Origin: Gammaproteobacteria bacterium
GTDB lineage: Bacteria; Pseudomonadota; Gammaproteobacteria; Arenicellales; Poriferihabitantaceae
DNA: 64,000 nt
Assembly (NCBI GenBank): GCA_030432755.1
Contig: JAUILZ010000017.1
Location: 1-64,000 of the forward strand
Reading direction: 5' to 3'
The notes under the pieces are model-generated. The model was not told where the DNA came from. It saw only the letters and a list, made by a program, of their open reading frames with translations, and did not search any database. Positions 20,856-29,400 of this stretch are shown one piece after another; position 1 is the stretch's first letter; each line of letters opens with the position of its first letter. Both the position numbers and the translations under genes were made by a program.

Positions 20856-20910
20856 TGCGCGCGTCCCCATTGGTAGCCCGTCCGCGACACCACGGAGAAT
20901 GAGACCGGCC

Positions 20911-21180
20911 ATGCAACCGTTGACCCTGCTGCTGATCCTGCTGCTGGCCGGCCTGCAGTACGCGCTCTGGATCGGCGACAAGAATGTTTTCGACCTCAGG
21001 CACCTGGAAGCCGCGATCGACACCACGGAGGAGGAAAACGCCGCCCAGGAGCAGCGCAACCACAGGCTGCTGGCGGAGGTCATCGACCTGAAGCAGGGCG
21101 GGGAGACGGTGGAAACCCTTGCGCGTTACAACCTCGGGCTGATCAAGCCCGACGAGACCTTCTACCAGATCATCGACTGA
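20911..21180 (+). CDS. ftsB: Cell division protein FtsB
   Basis: 89 residues: one N-terminal membrane helix (MQPLTLLLILLLAGLQYALW), then a coiled coil (EEENAAQEQRNHRLLAEV) and the DLKQG..ETLARYNLGLIKPDE segment ending FYQIID, as in E. coli FtsB. With FtsL and FtsQ it forms the divisome regulatory complex. ATG 20911 is preferred because it aligns with E. coli MGKLTLLLL. An ATG at 20899 is only one base from the GGAGA ribosome site. Position after eno is canonical. Confidence 0.92.
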   Translation: MQPLTLLLILLLAGLQYALWIGDKNVFDLRHLEAAIDTTEEENAAQEQRNHRLLAEVIDLKQGGETVETLARYNLGLIKPDETFYQIID

Positions 21181-21187
21181 TCGCCGC

Positions 21188-21233
21188 GGGCCGGCGGGTC
21201 CGGGCCGGCGGGCCGGGGTGACTGGCCGGCGGT
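21188..21233. repeat. GC-rich short direct repeats between convergent ftsB and ygfZ
   Basis: GGGCCGGCGGG occurs at 21188-21198 and 21202-21212, and a third related GGCCGGCGG follows near 21225. The 75-base gap lies between two convergent genes, so the GCCGGC-containing units may form a terminator, but there is no T-tract. Confidence 0.4.
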
Positions 21234-21255
21234 TTGCGCGAAGTTCCGCTTCGGC

Positions 21256-22176
21256 TCAATCCTTGCCTGTCGTCACCTCATAGGGCATGGACTGCACCAC
21301 GAGCGCCGGGCCATCGGCGGCGCCAAGCCGGAAGTCCCTGTCCTCGACGCGCTCCGCGGGAAGCGTGGCGGTTAGCCAGCAGACGCCTTCGACCGTAACG
21401 GCATCCACCACCTGGCCAGCCTTCTGCTCACCGCGTTCGGTGTCGAACACGCCATCGCCGGGGGAGGCCGTCACCCCGGGATCCGCGATACGCGCGATGA
21501 CCATGCGTTGCTTGATCTTGCCGAGATAGCGCACCCGGGCGATGATTTCCTGGCCGGGATAGCAGCCCTTGCGGAAACTCACGCCACCCACCAGGTCGAG
21601 ATTGACCTGCTGCGGAATGAACGCTTCGCTGGTGGTGGCATACACCTGGGGCTCGCCCGCGAGGATCGTCGCCAGCTTCCACTGGTCTTCGGGTAGCCAT
21701 GCCCCGGCGTCTCCGTCCGGTTGCGCGGGATCGCCATCTTCCTGCACCGCGAGAATTCTTTGCTCGTCCAGTTTCCACGTGGGAAGGCCGGCGGGCGCTC
21801 TGCTGCCCAGCACGCCGACCAGGCGGGCGTTGGGCAGGAGGTTGATATCCGCCTTCGCGCGCATGCGGAACATCGTCAGCCGGCGCACGACGGCGTCTGC
21901 CAGGTCCCGGGGCAAAACCAGGAAGAACCCGGTGGCGTCGCGCAGCAGGCGATAGATCGCGATGGCGCGACCCTTGGGATTGCAATAGGCGCCGGGCTGC
22001 TGCGCCCCGGGTTCGAGTGCATCGATGTCGCTGCTGAACTGTCCCTGGAGGAAGGCGGCGGCATCGGCGCCCTCCACCCGGATCAGGGCAAGGTGGTCGA
22101 GCAGGACGGTGCCAGTCGTCAACGGAGCGGTTGCTTCGCTGGCGCCGGGTGATCGGGGAACGGGGTTGGCTGACAT
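21256..22176 (-). CDS. ygfZ: tRNA-modifying/Fe-S assembly protein YgfZ (folate-binding)
   Basis: 306 residues from the ATG at 22176; an ATG at 22194 lacks a ribosome site, whereas AGG precedes 22176 by a normal spacing. The signature KGCYPGQEIIARVRYLGKIK contains the invariant Cys. FLQGQFSSDI and YCNPKGRAIAIYRLL match the GcvT-like fold. YgfZ binds tetrahydrofolate and helps enzymes with Fe-S clusters, such as MiaB and succinate dehydrogenase. It is divergent from the sdh locus, whose SdhB subunit needs three Fe-S clusters. Confidence 0.9.
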   Translation of the reverse strand: MSANPVPRSPGASEATAPLTTGTVLLDHLALIRVEGADAAAFLQGQFSSDIDALEPGAQQPGAYCNPKGRAIAIYRLLRDATGFFLVLPRDLADAVVRRLTMFRMRAKADINLLPNARLVGVLGSRAPAGLPTWKLDEQRILAVQEDGDPAQPDGDAGAWLPEDQWKLATILAGEPQVYATTSEAFIPQQVNLDLVGGVSFRKGCYPGQEIIARVRYLGKIKQRMVIARIADPGVTASPGDGVFDTERGEQKAGQVVDAVTVEGVCWLTATLPAERVEDRDFRLGAADGPALVVQSMPYEVTTGKD

Positions 22177-22231
22177 GTCATACCTATTGCACATGGAATT
22201 CGGGCGGGCGTGATCCTACAATGCCGATACG

Positions 22232-22504
22232 ATGAAAGAGCAGAAGTCCGATCCGAATTCGACGCAAGTCGCCACCGACTCCGCATCTTCCGCGCGCCCC
22301 GGCATACATGTTAACGTGCGGAGCAGCGAGGGGAAAGAACCCTGTGCCGGCGACCATGACGCGGCACCCGCCCTTGCCGGAGAAAAACCTGCTGACACGC
22401 CGTCCATGGCCTCCGGATCGCCACGGGAAATTGGCGGTCCGTCAGGGCTGGAACCCACCCGCTACGGGGACTGGGAGCGCAACGGACGCTGCGTGGATTT
22501 CTAG
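22232..22504 (+). CDS. Succinate dehydrogenase assembly factor 4-like (DUF1674)
   Basis: 90 residues. The first 65 are low-complexity and poorly conserved. The C-terminus EIGGPSGLEPTRYGDWERNG then RCVDF is the DUF1674/SDHAF4 signature (GG-x-x-G-x-EPTRYGDWE-x-x-G-x-x-x-DF). In eukaryotes SDHAF4 binds flavinylated SdhA and protects the assembly intermediate. It sits 110 bases upstream of sdhC and is probably cotranscribed. A TACAAT at 22217 could be its -10, with a weak -35 (TGGAAT). Confidence 0.85.
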   Translation: MKEQKSDPNSTQVATDSASSARPGIHVNVRSSEGKEPCAGDHDAAPALAGEKPADTPSMASGSPREIGGPSGLEPTRYGDWERNGRCVDF

Positions 22505-22614
22505 CTTCGGTTGCAACATTCCCTGCACTGGTTTTGGGGTCGCGGCCCCGGTGCATTAAAATAGACGCCTTCGCCCTGACACATCCAGCTGGTAAAGAGC
22601 ACATTCAACGATTC

Positions 22615-22980
22615 ATGCAAAACCGCCCCCTGTCCCCGCACCTGCAGGTCTATCGGCTCCCGCTGACCGCGAAGCTGTCGATCCTGCACCGCGCCACCGG
22701 CATCATTCTTGCCGCCGGTTCGCCGCTGGTGGTGTGGTGGTTCTGGGCGGTCATGTCCGGCGCGGACAGCTACGCCGTCGCCCACGGGTTCTTCAACGGC
22801 ATCGTCGGCAAGTTGTTGCTGTTCGCCTGGACGTTGTGCATGTTCTATCATCTGTGCAACGGCGTGCGTCACCTGGTCTGGGACGCGGGCTATGGTCTTC
22901 GCCTGAACGAGGCTGCCCTGGGTGGCAAGATCGTGGTGGGTGCGGCAGTTCTGCTCACCCTCCTTGCGTGGCTGCTGTGA
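22615..22980 (+). CDS. sdhC: Succinate dehydrogenase cytochrome b556 subunit
   Basis: 121 residues from the ATG at 22615 (MQNRPLSPHLQVYRLPLTA). Three membrane helices. SILHRATGIIL has the Ser and Arg near the quinone site, and FYHLCNGVRHLVWD carries the heme-ligand His. It anchors complex II in the inner membrane and passes electrons to quinone. Upstream in-frame codons (from 22534) would add a non-conserved tail. It overlaps the sdhD start by three bases. Confidence 0.95.
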   Translation: MQNRPLSPHLQVYRLPLTAKLSILHRATGIILAAGSPLVVWWFWAVMSGADSYAVAHGFFNGIVGKLLLFAWTLCMFYHLCNGVRHLVWDAGYGLRLNEAALGGKIVVGAAVLLTLLAWLL

Positions 22981-23351
22981 ACCTGCGCCATCCACTTGCC
23001 CGGGTAAAAGGGCTCGGCGCCTCCGGCGAAGGTTCTCACCACTGGTGGCTGCAGCGGGTCACCGCCATCGCGCTCGTGCCGCTGTCGCTCTGGTTCGTGT
23101 TTTCCATCGTCGGCCATATCGGCGACGACCATGCCGCCGCGCTTGCCTGGGTCGGACAACCCGGGGTGGCGCTGATGCTGATGCTGTTCCTCGGCTTCAT
23201 GCTCTACCACGCGCAGCTCGGCGTGCAGGTGGTGCTCGAGGATTACGTGCACTCGGAACCGGTAAAACTTGCCCTGATGCTCATCGTCAAGGGTCTCGCG
23301 CTGGTCGCGGGCCTCGGTGGCATCCTCGCCGTCCTGCGGGTGGCTCTCTAG
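22977..23351 (+). CDS. sdhD: Succinate dehydrogenase membrane anchor subunit
   Basis: 124 residues from a GTG overlapping the sdhC stop (GTGA). RVKGLGASGEGSHHWWLQRV is the conserved SdhD N-terminus, followed by three membrane helices. FMLYHAQLGVQVVLEDYVH carries the heme-ligand His and the Asp-Tyr near the quinone pocket. The overlap implies translational coupling with sdhC. Confidence 0.95.
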   Translation: MNLRHPLARVKGLGASGEGSHHWWLQRVTAIALVPLSLWFVFSIVGHIGDDHAAALAWVGQPGVALMLMLFLGFMLYHAQLGVQVVLEDYVHSEPVKLALMLIVKGLALVAGLGGILAVLRVAL

Positions 23352-23408
23352 CCGGACCAGGCACCGAACGCCATCGCATGGCGATAAACCAGACAGTAGA
23401 ACTTCAAC

Positions 23409-25199
23409 GTGTCAGAAGCCTATCCAATCATCGATCACCAGTATGACGTTGTGGTGGTCGGCGCCGGCGGGGCGGGCCTCAGGGCGACATTCGGCATGGC
23501 CGTCGAGGGGCTCAGCACCGCCTGCATCACCAAGCTGTTCCCCACCCGCAGCCACACCGTGGCGGCCCAGGGTGGCATGAGCGCGGCCCTCGGCAACAAC
23601 GGCGAGGACGACTGGCGCTGGCACATGTACGACACGGTCAAGGGCTCCGACTGGCTCGGCGACCAGGACGCCATCGAGTACATGTGCCGCGAGGCGCCGG
23701 ACGCGGTGATCGAGCTCGAACATTACGGCGTGCCATTCTCGCGCACCCCGGACGGCAAGATCTACCAGCGCGCCTTCGGCGGCATGACCACCCATTTCGG
23801 TGAGGGCCAGGCGCAGCGCACCTGCGCCGCCGCGGATCGCACTGGCCACGCCATCCTGCACACCCTCTACCAGCAGTCGCTCAAGCATCGCGCGGAGTTC
23901 TTCATCGAGTACTTCGCCGTCGACCTCATCATGGAGGACGGCGAATGCCGCGGTGTACTCGCCTGGGATCTCGACCGCGGCGAGCTGCATCGCTTCGCGG
24001 CAAAACTGGTGGTGCTGGCCACCGGCGGATACGGCCGCGCCTACTTCTCCGCCACCTCGGCCCACAGCTGCACCGGCGACGGCGGCGGCATGGTGTTGCG
24101 CGCAGGGCTTCCATTGCAGGACATGGAGTTCACCCAGTTCCATCCCACCGGCATCTACGGCGCCGGCTGCCTGATCACCGAGGGCGCGCGCGGTGAAGGC
24201 GGTTACCTGACCAATTCCAAGGGCGAGCGCTTCATGGAGCGTTACGCGCCCAATGCCAAGGACCTGGCCTCGCGCGACGTGGTGAGCCGTTCGATGACCA
24301 TGGAGATCCGCGAGGGGCTCGGCGTGGGGCCGGAGGCGGATCATATCCATCTCCACCTCGAGCATCTCGGACCGGAAGTGCTCGCCGAACGCCTGCCGGG
24401 CATTTCCGAGTCGGCGCGCATCTTCGCCGGCGTCGACGTCACCCGCGAGCCGATCCCCGTGATTCCCACGGTGCACTACAACATGGGAGGCATCCAGACC
24501 AACATCCATGGCGAGGTGGTCACCCTCAAGGACGATGATCCGGAGTCCGTGATCCCGGGCCTCATGGCCATCGGCGAGGCGGCCTGCGTCTCGGTGCACG
24601 GCGCCAACCGGCTGGGATCCAACTCGCTCCTCGACATCGTCGTATTCGGCCGCGCGGCCGCCCATCGCGCGCGCGAGCTGGTGAAGCCGGGTTCCGGCAG
24701 GGTGCGTCTCAAGCCGTCATCCGGAGAGGAGATCCTCGAGCGCTTCGATCGCCTGCGTCATGCCTCCGGGGGCAGCCCCACCGCGGAGATCCGGCTGGAG
24801 ATGCAGAAGACGATGCAGAACTACTGCGCGGTGTTCCGCACCGGCGATGTCATGCGAGAGGGCATGCAGAGCCTGGACAAGATCTGCCAGCGTATCGATG
24901 ACATTCGTGTCACCGACCGGTCCATGGTCTGGAACTCCGACCTGGTGGAAACGCTGGAGCTGGAGAATCTTCTTCTCCAGGCCAAGGTATCAATCCATGC
25001 GGCCGAAAACCGCCAGGAGAGCCGCGGCGCCCATGCGCGCGAGGACTTTCCCGACCGCGACGACGAGAACTGGATGAAGCATACGCTGACCTGGCTCGAC
25101 GGGGTGAAGGGCAAGCCGGCCATCGACTATCGCCCCGTGCATTCCTGGACCCTGACCGACGAAGTCCAGTACATCGAGCCCAAGAAGCGGGTCTACTAG
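23409..25199 (+). CDS. sdhA: Succinate dehydrogenase flavoprotein subunit
   Basis: 596 residues from a GTG. The dinucleotide fold ([18 protein letters not shown]) is followed by [14 protein letters not shown], whose His49 carries covalent [23 protein letters not shown] and [20 protein letters not shown] are active-site and C-terminal signatures. It oxidises succinate to fumarate, which the class I fumarase encoded at 50953 would hydrate. Flavinylation is probably helped by SdhE and the DUF1674 protein in the same cluster. Confidence 0.98.
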   Translation: MSEAYPIIDHQYDVVVVGAGGAGLRATFGMAVEGLSTACITKLFPTRSHTVAAQGGMSAALGNNGEDDWRWHMYDTVKGSDWLGDQDAIEYMCREAPDAVIELEHYGVPFSRTPDGKIYQRAFGGMTTHFGEGQAQRTCAAADRTGHAILHTLYQQSLKHRAEFFIEYFAVDLIMEDGECRGVLAWDLDRGELHRFAAKLVVLATGGYGRAYFSATSAHSCTGDGGGMVLRAGLPLQDMEFTQFHPTGIYGAGCLITEGARGEGGYLTNSKGERFMERYAPNAKDLASRDVVSRSMTMEIREGLGVGPEADHIHLHLEHLGPEVLAERLPGISESARIFAGVDVTREPIPVIPTVHYNMGGIQTNIHGEVVTLKDDDPESVIPGLMAIGEAACVSVHGANRLGSNSLLDIVVFGRAAAHRARELVKPGSGRVRLKPSSGEEILERFDRLRHASGGSPTAEIRLEMQKTMQNYCAVFRTGDVMREGMQSLDKICQRIDDIRVTDRSMVWNSDLVETLELENLLLQAKVSIHAAENRQESRGAHAREDFPDRDDENWMKHTLTWLDGVKGKPAIDYRPVHSWTLTDEVQYIEPKKRVY

Positions 25200-25239
25200 G
25201 TCCTGAGAATCGCGCAGCAACCAGCACGCAGAAAACGCA

Positions 25240-26013
25240 ATGGCAGAATTCAACCTACCGGCCAATTCCCGCATCCAGGAGGGCAAGCATCACCGAGATT
25301 CGAGCAACGGGCGACTGCGCAAGGTGCGTGTCTATCGCTGGGAGCCGGACAGCGGAGAGAATCCCCGCCTGGATACCTACGAGGTGGACATGGACGCCTG
25401 TGGTCCGATGGTGCTGGACGTCCTGATCCGCATCAAGAACCACATCGACAGCACGCTCACTTTCCGCCGGTCCTGCCGCGAGGGAATCTGCGGATCCTGC
25501 GCAATGAATATCGACGGCTCCAATGCCCTCGCCTGCACCCGTTCCTGCGAGGAGATCAAGGGCGACATCAACATCTATCCGCTGCCGCACATGTCGGTGG
25601 TCAAGGACCTGGTGCCCGATCTCAACAACTTCTACGCCCAGTACGCCTCCATCAAGCCCTGGCTGCAGGCGGACAGCGCCGCGCCGGACGCGGAACGCCT
25701 GCAATCCGAGGAAGACCGTGCGAAGCTGGACGGTCTCTACGAATGCATCCTTTGCGCCTGCTGTTCCACGAGTTGCCCGAGCTACTGGTGGAACAGCGAT
25801 CGTTATCTGGGCCCCGCGGCGTTATTGCAGGCCTATCGCTGGATCGCGGACAGCCGCGACGATGCCACCGGCGAACGCCTGGATGAACTGGACGACGCGT
25901 TCAAGCTGTATCGCTGCCACACGATCATGAACTGTACCAACGCCTGTCCCAAGGGCCTCAACCCGGCGAAGGCCATCGCCGAGATCAAGAAAACCATCGT
26001 CGCGCGCAAGTAG
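25240..26013 (+). CDS. sdhB: Succinate dehydrogenase iron-sulfur subunit
   Basis: 257 residues with all three cluster motifs: [21 protein letters not shown] for [2Fe-2S], [12 protein letters not shown] for [4Fe-4S], and [14 protein letters not shown] for [3Fe-4S]. It moves electrons from SdhA to the SdhC/D quinone site. The N-terminus is about 20 residues longer than in E. coli (238). sdhE follows after 42 bases. Confidence 0.98.
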   Translation: MAEFNLPANSRIQEGKHHRDSSNGRLRKVRVYRWEPDSGENPRLDTYEVDMDACGPMVLDVLIRIKNHIDSTLTFRRSCREGICGSCAMNIDGSNALACTRSCEEIKGDINIYPLPHMSVVKDLVPDLNNFYAQYASIKPWLQADSAAPDAERLQSEEDRAKLDGLYECILCACCSTSCPSYWWNSDRYLGPAALLQAYRWIADSRDDATGERLDELDDAFKLYRCHTIMNCTNACPKGLNPAKAIAEIKKTIVARK

Positions 26014-26055
26014 CGCGAATTGCAGGGCAGACCTGATGCGCAGGAGGCGCTTCTG

Positions 26056-26334
26056 ATGTCGGAACCGGACGACCGTTCACGCTCTTTCCAGCGCGTCCTG
26101 TGGCGCTGCCGGCGCGGCACGCGCGAACTCGATCTCGTGCTCGATCGCTTTGCCCGTGCGCGATACCGTGACATGGACGCCGGCGAGCGGCGCCTTTTCG
26201 ATGCACTGCTGGAACAGCAGGATACGCACCTGATCGAATGGCTGGTATACCGCGAACCCGCTGACAACCGTTTCGCGCCCCTGGTGGCTGCAATCCTCGA
26301 GGTCTCGGACGCGGCAACGCCATCACCCGGGTAA
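26056..26334 (+). CDS. sdhE: FAD assembly factor SdhE
   Basis: 92 residues from the ATG at 26056, preceded by AGGAGG at good spacing, so the in-frame codon at 26020 was rejected. WRCRRGTRELDLVLDRFA contains the RGxxE motif needed for flavinylation of SdhA, and FDALLEQQDTHLIEWL closes the five-helix fold. Directly after sdhB and directly before cptA, as ygfY-ygfX in E. coli. Confidence 0.93.
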   Translation: MSEPDDRSRSFQRVLWRCRRGTRELDLVLDRFARARYRDMDAGERRLFDALLEQQDTHLIEWLVYREPADNRFAPLVAAILEVSDAATPSPG

Positions 26335-26373
26335 CGGAGAAACGGAGTAGCGGAGCAGGGACCGCGGGACGCA

Positions 26374-26880
26374 ATGAAAGGAAACCCACATCGACAGCAT
26401 AGCCACTGGATGCTGCCCCTGGTCATGGTTCCGGAGAAGGGTCGATGGCTGAATGTCTATCTTTGTGTCCTCCACTATGCCGCCATGGGCGCCGTGCTGT
26501 GGTCGTTCCCGTGGCCATGGGGCGGATGGGTTGCGATCGCCCTCGCAATCTATCTGCGTAGTCAACTTGCGCGCGTCAAGTCGCTGACGGGTTGCGAGCG
26601 GCTTGAATTGCAGTCCCCGAATCGGGTGCTGTTGCGCCGGCGGGGAGGCGCTACGGAGAAGACGGAACTGCTGGAAATCCGCGTCCTCGGGCCACTGCTG
26701 TTTCTTCGCCTGAACCGCCACGCAAGCCCTGCCTGGATGCTCGTTCATGCAGACAGGCAGGCACCCGGCATGTGGCATCGCGCCCGCCTGCTGGCGCGGG
26801 AGGGCGTGAAACCCGCGTGGCCGCGGCATGGACACGCATGGCGCGACCGGAAACAGAATAATCGTCTCCGTTCGGTGTAA
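26374..26880 (+). CDS. cptA: YgfX/CptA-like inner-membrane protein
   Basis: 168 residues with two N-terminal membrane helices (about 25-60, containing SFPWPWGGWVAIALAIYL) and a soluble tail (LLEIRVLGPLLFLRLNR, HRARLLAREG). The layout and scattered residues match E. coli YgfX/CptA (135). That protein forms a pair with YgfY (SdhE), is reported as a toxin acting on the cytoskeleton, and has been proposed as an SDH partner. Position right after sdhE is the strongest argument; sequence identity looks low. Confidence 0.72.
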   Translation: MKGNPHRQHSHWMLPLVMVPEKGRWLNVYLCVLHYAAMGAVLWSFPWPWGGWVAIALAIYLRSQLARVKSLTGCERLELQSPNRVLLRRRGGATEKTELLEIRVLGPLLFLRLNRHASPAWMLVHADRQAPGMWHRARLLAREGVKPAWPRHGHAWRDRKQNNRLRSV

Positions 26881-26904
26881 AATTCAGCCCCCGGTAGCAA
26901 GAAG

Positions 26905-27399
26905 GTGCCTTCCTTGGCCAAACGAGAAAAAATTGCACTTGACCTGGTGGATCGCAAGATTCTCCATTATCTCCAGCACGACGCCAGCATGACGATCAAG
27001 GAACTGGCGGAGAAGGTCCATCTCTCGCCGACACCCTGCTGGAAGCGGATCCAGCGGATGGAGGAAAATGGCGTCATCCGCTCGCGCGTCGCGCTGCTGG
27101 ATCCCGAGAAGGTGGAGCGCGGCATCACCGTGTTCCTCGCGATCAAGACCGACAAGCACAACGCCGAGTGGAGCGCCCGCTTCGCCGAGGTCATGTCCTC
27201 GTTCCCGGAGATCGTGGAGATCTACCGCATGAGCGGCGAGGTGGATTACCTGTTGCGGATCGTGGTGCCGGACATTCCCGCCTACGACACCCTCTACAAG
27301 AACATCATCGGCAAGATCGACCTCACCGACATGACCTCCATGTTCGCCATGGAACAGATGAAGTACACCACCGCGCTGCCGGTGCTCGAGGTGGACTGA
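26905..27399 (+). CDS. Lrp/AsnC family transcriptional regulator
   Basis: 164 residues. DLVDRKILHYLQHDASMTIK then ELAEKVHLSPTPCWKRI is the winged helix-turn-helix; residues 70-160 form the RAM ligand domain (FPEIVEIYRMSGEVDYLLRI). Such proteins are octameric amino-acid-responsive regulators. The GTG at 26905 was kept, but a TTG at 26914 has a better-spaced GAAGG ribosome site. It may be transcribed with cptA (24 bases apart) or alone. Effector and targets unknown. Confidence 0.88.
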   Translation: MPSLAKREKIALDLVDRKILHYLQHDASMTIKELAEKVHLSPTPCWKRIQRMEENGVIRSRVALLDPEKVERGITVFLAIKTDKHNAEWSARFAEVMSSFPEIVEIYRMSGEVDYLLRIVVPDIPAYDTLYKNIIGKIDLTDMTSMFAMEQMKYTTALPVLEVD

Positions 27400-27760
27400 A
27401 CGCTGCGGCCGTTCCTATCCCCGGGACGGATGCTGCGGTCTAGCCCTTCGGGGGGAAGCCCGGATGCTGGAAATCCACCGTCGATAGTGCAATACTTGCG
27501 CAAAATAAACGCGTTCCGGCGTCAAATTAACCTGTTTTCCGGCTGCCAAGGCCGTATGTTACGGAACGGGTGGCCGCAGAGGTGAACGGACGCAATTTCC
27601 CCGGGAGATCCCGGGACCGCATTCGTGCGGATTAAGAAATAGAACCTTTTCTCGGAGCCGGCAGCGTGTCGTGTTTTGAGTGTGTTCTTGCCAATGAACC
27701 AATGGGGGCTTGTGACCGTAGCACAAAGCTTCGCCATTTCCGGAGGGAGGAGTAAGACCG
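27400..27760 (+). other. 361-base gene-free leader region with small hairpins
   Basis: No convincing gene. It contains CCCGGG-AGAT-CCCGGG (27600-27615) followed at once by CCGCA-TTCG-TGCGG (27617-27630), and an AT-richer patch around 27495-27535 that could hold a promoter (no clear -35/-10 pair). A strong GGAGGGAGGAG ribosome site sits just before the ATG at 27761. The length suggests a long 5' leader for the next gene. Confidence 0.45.
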
Positions 27761-28294
27761 ATGGCGGAAAATCCAGTATTGGTCCTGGCCGGCGAATACG
27801 CCGTATCGGGACAATCCGGGACGCTGATGGTCGTATTCGACGACAACAGCATGGGGCGTTTCTACGTCGCGGGGGGGCTGCTGGCCACGGCGCGTTATCG
27901 CAACAAGGAGGGCCAGGAAGCGCTTGACCTGGCGAGGCCGCGCAGCGTTGCCAGCGTGCGATTTCACGAAAACTCGGACCTCGTCCGGTCCGCGGCGCTG
28001 ATTGAAGGGGTGAGCCTGCCGGAGCCGGCCGCAAGTCCGGCGCCAGCGCCTGCTCCCGCGGCGCCACAACAAGTTGCCGCGACGCCGATGGGCCCGCCCC
28101 TCAGCAATGCCATGCGCGCCGCACTGGAGGACCTGTTGTCGGAATATGTCGGGCCGGTTGCCTCGGTCCTGCTGTCCGATCTGCCGGACAACGTGGACGC
28201 CGATACCGCCGTCGAGCAGACCGCGCGCGAGATCTCCAGTATTGAGGACGCCGCGGCCTACGTGCGCCAGGCAAGGCGGATCGTCGGGAGATAG
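27761..28294 (+). CDS. Protein of unknown function, N-terminal sensor-like domain and C-terminal helical domain
   Basis: 177 residues, no signal peptide. The N-terminal 80 residues are beta-rich (GQSGTLMVVFDDNSMGRFYVAGG), reminiscent of DUF4388/PATAN-type small domains. A Pro-Ala linker (93-112) follows, then a helical domain (MRAALEDLLSEYVGPVASVL) with the 'YxGPxA' pattern I associate with regulatory proteins of that kind. A very strong ribosome site and a long leader precede it. Function not recognised; a signalling or motility role is only a suggestion. Confidence 0.6.
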   Translation: MAENPVLVLAGEYAVSGQSGTLMVVFDDNSMGRFYVAGGLLATARYRNKEGQEALDLARPRSVASVRFHENSDLVRSAALIEGVSLPEPAASPAPAPAPAAPQQVAATPMGPPLSNAMRAALEDLLSEYVGPVASVLLSDLPDNVDADTAVEQTAREISSIEDAAAYVRQARRIVGR

Positions 28295-28434
28295 TCCAGG
28301 CACCCGGAGCGTGCCGGGGCAAATTTGTCAATTGTCGGCAATATGCTGATAAGTATCCGGGAACGCACCGCAAGTAGACAGTAATTTGCGCAGGTGAGAT
28401 AATTCGGGCGCTCTCGACCCCCGAACTCCCCTCG

Positions 28435-28905
28435 ATGACTCCTGCGCGCCGGATCCTGGTACTTCACGGGCCCAACCTGAACATGCTGGGCGTCCGTGAA
28501 CCGTCGTATTACGGTCACCAGGGCCTGGACGACATCAACGGTCGGCTTGCGGCGCGGGCGGAACAACTTGGAGGCGGTGAGTGCGCCGTGGTGCTCGACT
28601 GCCGCCAGTCCAACGCGGAACATGAGCTCGTGGGCTGGATCCAGCAGGCGCCCGCCGAGAATACCGGCTTCATCATCATCAATCCCGCGGCGTTCACCCA
28701 TACCAGCGTGGCGATTCGCGACGCCCTGTCGGCGGTGAAAATCCCGTTTATCGAGGTGCATCTTTCCAACGTGCACGCCCGCGAGCCGTTCCGCCACCAT
28801 TCCTATCTGTCCGACGTGGCGGTGGGGGTGATTGCGGGCCTGGGGGCGCGGGGATACGAGTACGCGCTCGCCGAGGCGGTGGCGCGGCTGTCCGAACCCA
28901 ACTGA
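28435..28905 (+). CDS. aroQ: 3-dehydroquinate dehydratase, type II
   Basis: 156 residues. [19 protein letters not shown] holds the catalytic Tyr and Asn region, [18 protein letters not shown] the substrate loop, and [20 protein letters not shown] the catalytic His. It makes 3-dehydroshikimate in the shikimate pathway; active as a dodecamer. It leads the canonical aroQ-accB-accC-prmA run and lies 26 bases before accB. Confidence 0.97.
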   Translation: MTPARRILVLHGPNLNMLGVREPSYYGHQGLDDINGRLAARAEQLGGGECAVVLDCRQSNAEHELVGWIQQAPAENTGFIIINPAAFTHTSVAIRDALSAVKIPFIEVHLSNVHAREPFRHHSYLSDVAVGVIAGLGARGYEYALAEAVARLSEPN

Positions 28906-28931
28906 CCGAATTCCGATTTCCGGAGGCCAAT

Positions 28932-29387
28932 GTGGATCTCAGAAAAATCAAGAAACTGATCGAACTGCTGGAGGAGTCGGCACTCGTCGAGATGGAAATC
29001 ACCGAGGGTGACAACACCATCCGGCTCAGCCGTGCCAGCCAGTCCGCCACGCCACTGCCGGCGGCGCCGATACAGCAGTACGCGATTCCCCAGGGCGCGG
29101 TGGCGGAAGTGCCGCGCGCCGAACCCGCGCCGAACGCGGCGGAAGGCCCGGCGGGAGCCATCGTCGAGTCTCCCATGGTGGGCACCTACTACGATTCGCC
29201 GTCACCGGACGCCGATCCTTTCGTCCGCGTCGGCAGCAAGGTGCGCGCCGGTGATACGCTGTGCATCGTCGAGGCGATGAAGACCTTCAACCAGATCGAG
29301 GCCGAGACAGACGGCGAGATACGCGCGATTCACAAGAGCAACGGCGACCCGGTGGAGTACGGAGAGCCGCTGTTCGTGATTGGTTGA
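28932..29387 (+). CDS. accB: Biotin carboxyl carrier protein of acetyl-CoA carboxylase
   Basis: 151 residues from a GTG with CGGAGG upstream. N-terminal helical piece ([20 protein letters not shown]), an Ala/Pro-rich swinging linker (about 40-75) and the biotinyl domain with [15 protein letters not shown], whose Lys is biotinylated. The residue after the Lys is Thr, where Met is more usual, though AMKT occurs in some AccB proteins. It carries CO2 between AccC and AccA/D. Confidence 0.95.
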   Translation: MDLRKIKKLIELLEESALVEMEITEGDNTIRLSRASQSATPLPAAPIQQYAIPQGAVAEVPRAEPAPNAAEGPAGAIVESPMVGTYYDSPSPDADPFVRVGSKVRAGDTLCIVEAMKTFNQIEAETDGEIRAIHKSNGDPVEYGEPLFVIG

Positions 29388-29400
29388 CGCGGAAGGTTTC

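Noticed and set aside
27676..27927. 83-codon frame upstream of and overlapping the unknown gene at 27761
   Set aside because: It overlaps the real gene in another frame, lacks a ribosome site and has Arg/Gly-rich shadow composition.
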